A DNA stretch of 64,000 bases, from positions 68,347,396 to 68,411,395 of the forward strand of contig NC_092859.1 of the NCBI RefSeq assembly GCF_032062135.1. The letters are read 5' to 3'. How positions within the stretch are numbered: the stretch's first letter is position 1; every line of letters begins with the position of its first letter. The translations under genes and the position numbers were made by a program. Shown in pieces: positions 59,951 through 64,000 of this stretch. The notes below the pieces were generated by a model that did no database searches, was not told the origin of the DNA, and saw only the letters and a program-made list of their open reading frames with translations. This DNA is from Pyxicephalus adspersus. Taxonomy: Eukaryota; Chordata; Amphibia; Anura; Pyxicephalidae.

Positions 59951-60987
59951 AAATATGCTTTAATGTATACTTTAGGAGTGAACACATTAACATAGGTAAC
60001 TAATGTTATTTTTAGTTTCAAATGTATCAGAAGCACACCTGTTAATGTTATCAGTTTTAGATTTATTTTTCATTAAGCAGCAGTAGCTGTTCCACTGATG
60101 TGAGGTTGTAAGAATGATGTCATTGATAAGGAAACACAAAAGTCCATGGTGGATAATTCTATCCTTTCATCTCAATGAACCTGTAAATATCAGCCTTGAA
60201 GAATGATCTACTGAGACTCCAGACTGAGGATTTTTTTTAAAGTTCTTCAACTATATACTGTAATACTCTTTAATCAGTAAGTTAATGAGAACTTAGTGCA
60301 CAGTTGGTAGTGCCATATAACTCATGTAGAGAAGAGTACCAGAGTAGTGTTGTTATGGTGTTTATAACAGAAGAGTATTTTAAAAAGAACTTTCTTCTCT
60401 GGTATAAAAGTTATAGAATCAGTGTCATTTAAATATGCCCCAGCATTGTTCAGCGATCCACTATGCTGGATTATTAAACAGCCTACACCATTTTTTTTAA
60501 CTTATGTATGCAGTGGGGAACTTTCCACTGTCCTACCCTCTCCCCAGAATGTGACAGACTGCTCAGACTTTCTGTACAGTGATTGCTCTCTTTGCTCTCA
60601 TCACCATCTCATTCAGTCACCAGAAACTGTAACAAAATATTGTTTTGAAAAGTTTATAGTTTATCCTTTGCATAGGTATGAAAAAAATTACTAAGGGAAT
60701 GAAGTTTGTTCAGCTAGCAAAGTATTTGTTGTCTGGGATCACTTTACTTACTTAATCATGTACTAATTAAAAATCCAAATTTTGCTTTTTTGTTTTGCTT
60801 GTCCTAAAGTTTAATTTATTATAACCTCTTTTACACAAATGATCATACATTTCATACCTGAAGAATGCATCTAATCACTCTGGCTGATTTCAGACTAGTA
60901 TTTTTTGCGCATTGCACATCATGATTAAATAGTATTTGGCTGCCCCCTAAATAGGGATAATATTGAAACAAATGCATTATTTTCTCC
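59951..60987. other. Non-coding interval, nothing recognised
   Basis: AT-rich; the 90-codon frame at 60422-60694 has no domain. Confidence 0.6.
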
Positions 60988-60989
60988 TA

Positions 60990-61001
60990 TTTTTTTTTTT
61001 T
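60990..61001 (-). repeat. A-tail of the L1-clade LINE
   Basis: Twelve T on the plus strand at the 3' edge of the LINE, the expected position of a poly-A tail on the minus strand. A target duplication cannot be checked because the 5' end is outside the window. Confidence 0.75.
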
Positions 61002-61378
61002 AATAATTTTTCTTTATTTAAGGATATATAATACAAAGTTACAGTAGCAAATAAAAAAAAATACATGAAAGACAATGGTACATATCCATTTTTCATAAGA
61101 AAAAAGAGATTCACCACAAGGGTGACTATCAAACAGAAAAGAAGAGATATAAAAGAAAAAAGAGAATAAGAATAAAGAAAGAAAAGAGAGATATCAAAAA
61201 AGGAATCTACAAATACAGACATAGAAACAAACACAAACATAAACATATACCAGCCATCAAAAAACCTTATAAATGATCATATCCGCCATCTGAGTAAGAT
61301 AAACTAAAATGGCAACACTTCTTGCCATATTTGTCCATAGAACCTAGCAAAAAAAAGGAGAAAAGGTAATCTTTGAAA

Positions 61379-64000
61379 TTAAAAGGAACTTTTAATGACA
61401 CACTTCTTGTGATTAAACCACACTGCCCAATTCTTAAGGAATTGTTGAAAGCGGTTTTGAGACAAAGCAAAGATATGTTCATAGGAACAGTGATCATTCA
61501 TATCTTTAACAACTTCGGATACCATCGGCGCTTGTAGACTTTTCCACTTACGTAATATAGACAATTTAGCACTTAAAAGCAGGTGGATAACTACGGATCT
61601 AGCTAATATAGGAATTTCTTCCAACCCCAAATGCAAGATTGCCAGCTCAGCTCTGGGTCGAATATGGGTGTTAGAAATCTCTGAAATCAATATGAAAATT
61701 TGGTTCCAAAAGGATCTAACCGAAATACAATCCCATAGGATATGGTACAAAGAATCAAGGCCCCCACATTCTCTCCAGCATAATCTTGAACCGGATCGTG
61801 AGAAATATGCCATCTTAACTGGTGTTAGATACCAATGATTTAGCACTTTTTGATACATATCCCAGTGGTCCGCACATTTGGTAACTTGATACGTTTCATT
61901 CAATGTAGCTAGCCACAAATTATCAGGAATCGTAATATTAAAAACTAATTCCCACTTTCGCATCGCTGAAAATTTCCGAAATCCCAGATTAGAGCTAACC
62001 AATCGGTAGAATTTAGAGATTCCTTTGGTCCCCAATGTCATATTGTTAAGGTAAAGAAATATAGATTTCTCTATAGGGAGTCTGTCTGACAGGTCTAGAG
62101 TCAATAGGCAGTGCCTAATTCGCATATAGGTAAAAAATTCTGTAAGTGGCAGGTTATAAATCTTTTGCAGGGATTGAAAAGTTTTACATTTTTTGAAAAA
62201 ATATAGATCTTTAAGTTTAGTAATTCCATAATTTTGCCAAGAGGATAAATTTAAATGGGGGATAAACACCTCCAAAATCTTCAAATCTGGGGTAAGTAGC
62301 ATAGTTGATTGTGCACTTGGCTCATAAATCTGATATTTATCCCAGATTTGAAGAGTGGCTTGAATTGTTGGGTAAGAATTGCACGGTACACAAAATCCCA
62401 TTTTTATGGCCAATAATAACCATTGAAAACACTGATAATGGAGAAATGACCATTCCATCTCCACCCATATTTTACTAATATCTTTAGTCCACCAGTATCT
62501 AATTTGAGCCATAAGGGAAGCAATGTAATAGCCCCGAATACTGGAAAGACCCAAACCTCCAAATTTCCTCTCTTTAGTCATAATAGAATAATTGCAGCGT
62601 GGTTTCTTATTAAGCCAGATATACTCAGAGAGATATTTTTGTGTTTGTATAAAGAAAGAGGCTGGCACTGGAATACATACTGTCCTGAATATATACAAAA
62701 ATTTTGGCAATAGGAACATCTTAAATGCTGCGATTCTACCTGCAATAGAAAATTCCTGTTTTCGTATAGATAACAACTCCGCCTGCATAGATGTCAAGAG
62801 CTTTTTATAATTACATTCGTACAGGGAAAGAGTACGAGCTGGGAGAGTTATACCCAAAAATTAGATAGATGTCATCTCCCACGAAAAAGGGAACTCACGT
62901 CTCCATTGTTCCACTATGTTTGAAGATATATTTAGTGGCAAAATATGAGATTTGGACATATTGAGCTTATAGTAAGAAACTTTACTATATTGATCAAGGA
63001 CATCCAAAACTATCCTCGGAGATTTCAAAGGTTGGGTCAATATTAACATAATATCATCTGCAAATAAGCTTATTTTATGTTCTCTACCCGCTATTATATA
63101 CCATGAATCCTCGTCTCAATCCTTATTTTTTCTGCTAAAGGTTCGGCCAGTAAAATAAAGATAATAGGTGAAAGTGGACATCCTTGACGCGTGCCATTTG
63201 TAATATCAAAACTGGAGGAAAGGGCACCAGATGTGAAAACTCTAGCACTAGGGGTGGAATATAAGGACAAAATAGCCGATCTAATCCATCCTAATATACC
63301 AAATTTATCCAATACCGAAGATAAGTAACCCCAGTGTACTCTATCAAATGCCTTCTCTGCGTCTAAAGAAAACAGCAGAGAAGGACACCTGTGTAATTCA
63401 GCAAATCTCAAAATATTGATCAGTCTTCTAGTACCATCAGGAGCTTGTCTGTTCTTTACAAATCCTACCTGATCAGAGTGAACCAAATCTGGGATAACTG
63501 AAGTTAACCGAAATGCCAAAATCTTTGCATATATCTTAACATCAGAATTAAGAAGTGAAATTAGTCTATATTGATTGGGGCTCATACATTCCTTCCCTTC
63601 TTTGGGGATAGTTACAATCACTGCTTGAAGCATTTCCTTAGGAAACGTTCCACATTCAGCTGCTTTATGGAATAATCGAACCAAATATGGTGAGAGTTGT
63701 GCCTTAAAGACTTTATAATATTCATTAGGGAATCCATCTATTCCCAGGGTTTTATTATTTGGTAGAGAACTAATAATCTTTCCAATCTCAGCTATAGTAA
63801 ATGGAGCAGAAAGATATTGTAATTGTGCTGCTGTAACTTTAGGTAAAGAGATAGACTCTAAAAATTGAGATATCGATGTAGCAGTTGGTTGTAACGTGAC
63901 ACTATTATCCTTTAAGTTTTAAAGATTTTTATAATAATTACCAAAGGCTTCCGCTATCCCCTGAGGGCTATAAGAATACTTATTGGTAACAGGATCTAAA
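61379..64000 (-). pseudogene. L1-clade ORF2 (reverse transcriptase), partial and lightly damaged
   Basis: The frame enters at the window edge. After a TAA at 63919-63921 it reads through LPNNKTLGIDGFPNEYYK and then the reverse transcriptase core: IPKEGKE, RLISLLNSDVKIYAKILA, DQVGFV, SLDAEKAFDRV (catalytic D), NGTRQGCPLSP, and FADD (catalytic box, 63053-63064). A one-base frameshift lies near 63080-63094, just before FADD. A single in-frame stop at 62861-62863 separates this from a further 492-codon run (to 61379). That run carries LLPKFLYIFR, the WLNKKPR block and a C-terminal zinc-finger-like CWREC...H...C array (C-x3-C-x7-H-x4-C) as in L1 ORF2. The motif spelling is L1-clade rather than CR1 or RTE; the finer subfamily is unassigned. 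The endonuclease domain would be beyond the window. Confidence 0.88.

Larger units (their letters stand above)
60988..64000 (-). mobile_element. L1-clade LINE, 3' part, continues beyond window
   Basis: On the minus strand the window holds about 2.5 kb of ORF2, then roughly 375 bases of A-rich 3' untranslated region, and a 3' A-tail visible as 12 T on the plus strand at 60990-61001. The 5' half lies beyond 64000. Few disabling lesions are visible, so it is among the younger insertions here. Confidence 0.9.

Noticed and set aside
1..64000. CRISPR arrays, operons or prokaryotic defence systems
   Set aside because: No spaced direct repeats of CRISPR type, no ribosome-binding-site-led gene clusters, and the repeat content is clearly that of a vertebrate genome.

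Overview
The window looks like non-coding DNA from a large vertebrate genome, most likely a frog of the ranoid type. The reasons are: AT-rich sequence with no long open reading frames outside mobile elements, an assembly gap of Ns, tRNA-derived SINEs with the conserved V-SINE core, and Tc1-like, hAT, DIRS-like, L1-clade and CR1/L2-type elements together with fold-back MITEs of kinds I associate with amphibians. The taxon is an inference from repeat content; no host gene is available to confirm it. I found no host protein-coding exon, tRNA, rRNA, CRISPR array or operon. Nearly every reading frame above about 90 codons that makes sense as protein belongs to a transposable element.

Layout. 1-8130 is unique-looking AT-rich sequence. 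8131-12925 holds a palindromic MITE, a pogo-like MITE, a nearly complete but inactivated Tc1-like transposon (10197-11829, minus) and an older Tc1 relic of another family (about 12000-12925, plus). 16950-17688 is an assembly gap flanked by an AT run and a perfect 21-bp-arm hairpin; a V-SINE follows. 21301-22562 is a decayed DIRS-like reverse transcriptase/RNase H relic (minus), with a TTAA-flanked fold-back element just beyond (23206-23623). 28638-29961 holds a third Tc1 family (minus) and a CR1/L2-type LINE fragment (plus). 30493-31209 is a compact hAT element with matching terminal inverted repeats and a perfect 8-bp target duplication. 35009-37015 (minus) is a broken gene for a mobile-element-associated protein that I can recognise but cannot name, split by a 519-bp hAT-type MITE with its own perfect 8-bp target duplication. 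39354-39783 is a CpG-rich MITE. 41380-41813 carries two adjacent copies of the palindromic MITE. 48575-48934 is a second V-SINE, 50387-50696 a hAT-like fragment, and 51216-52415 a second copy of the first Tc1 family whose catalytic core has been replaced by a MITE fragment. 54025-54513 is a LINE 3' end (minus). 59108-59950 has Tc1-type and palindromic MITE copies. 60988 to the window end is the 3' part of an L1-clade LINE (minus) with only a few disabling lesions.

No genes work together here in a pathway sense. The biology is the layered history of mobile elements: autonomous families (Tc1, hAT, L1, DIRS) left relics, non-autonomous derivatives spread using their ends, and some inserted into others. 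The two exact hAT-type target duplications, the MITE-split pseudogene and the MITE-replaced Tc1 core are the most informative structures.
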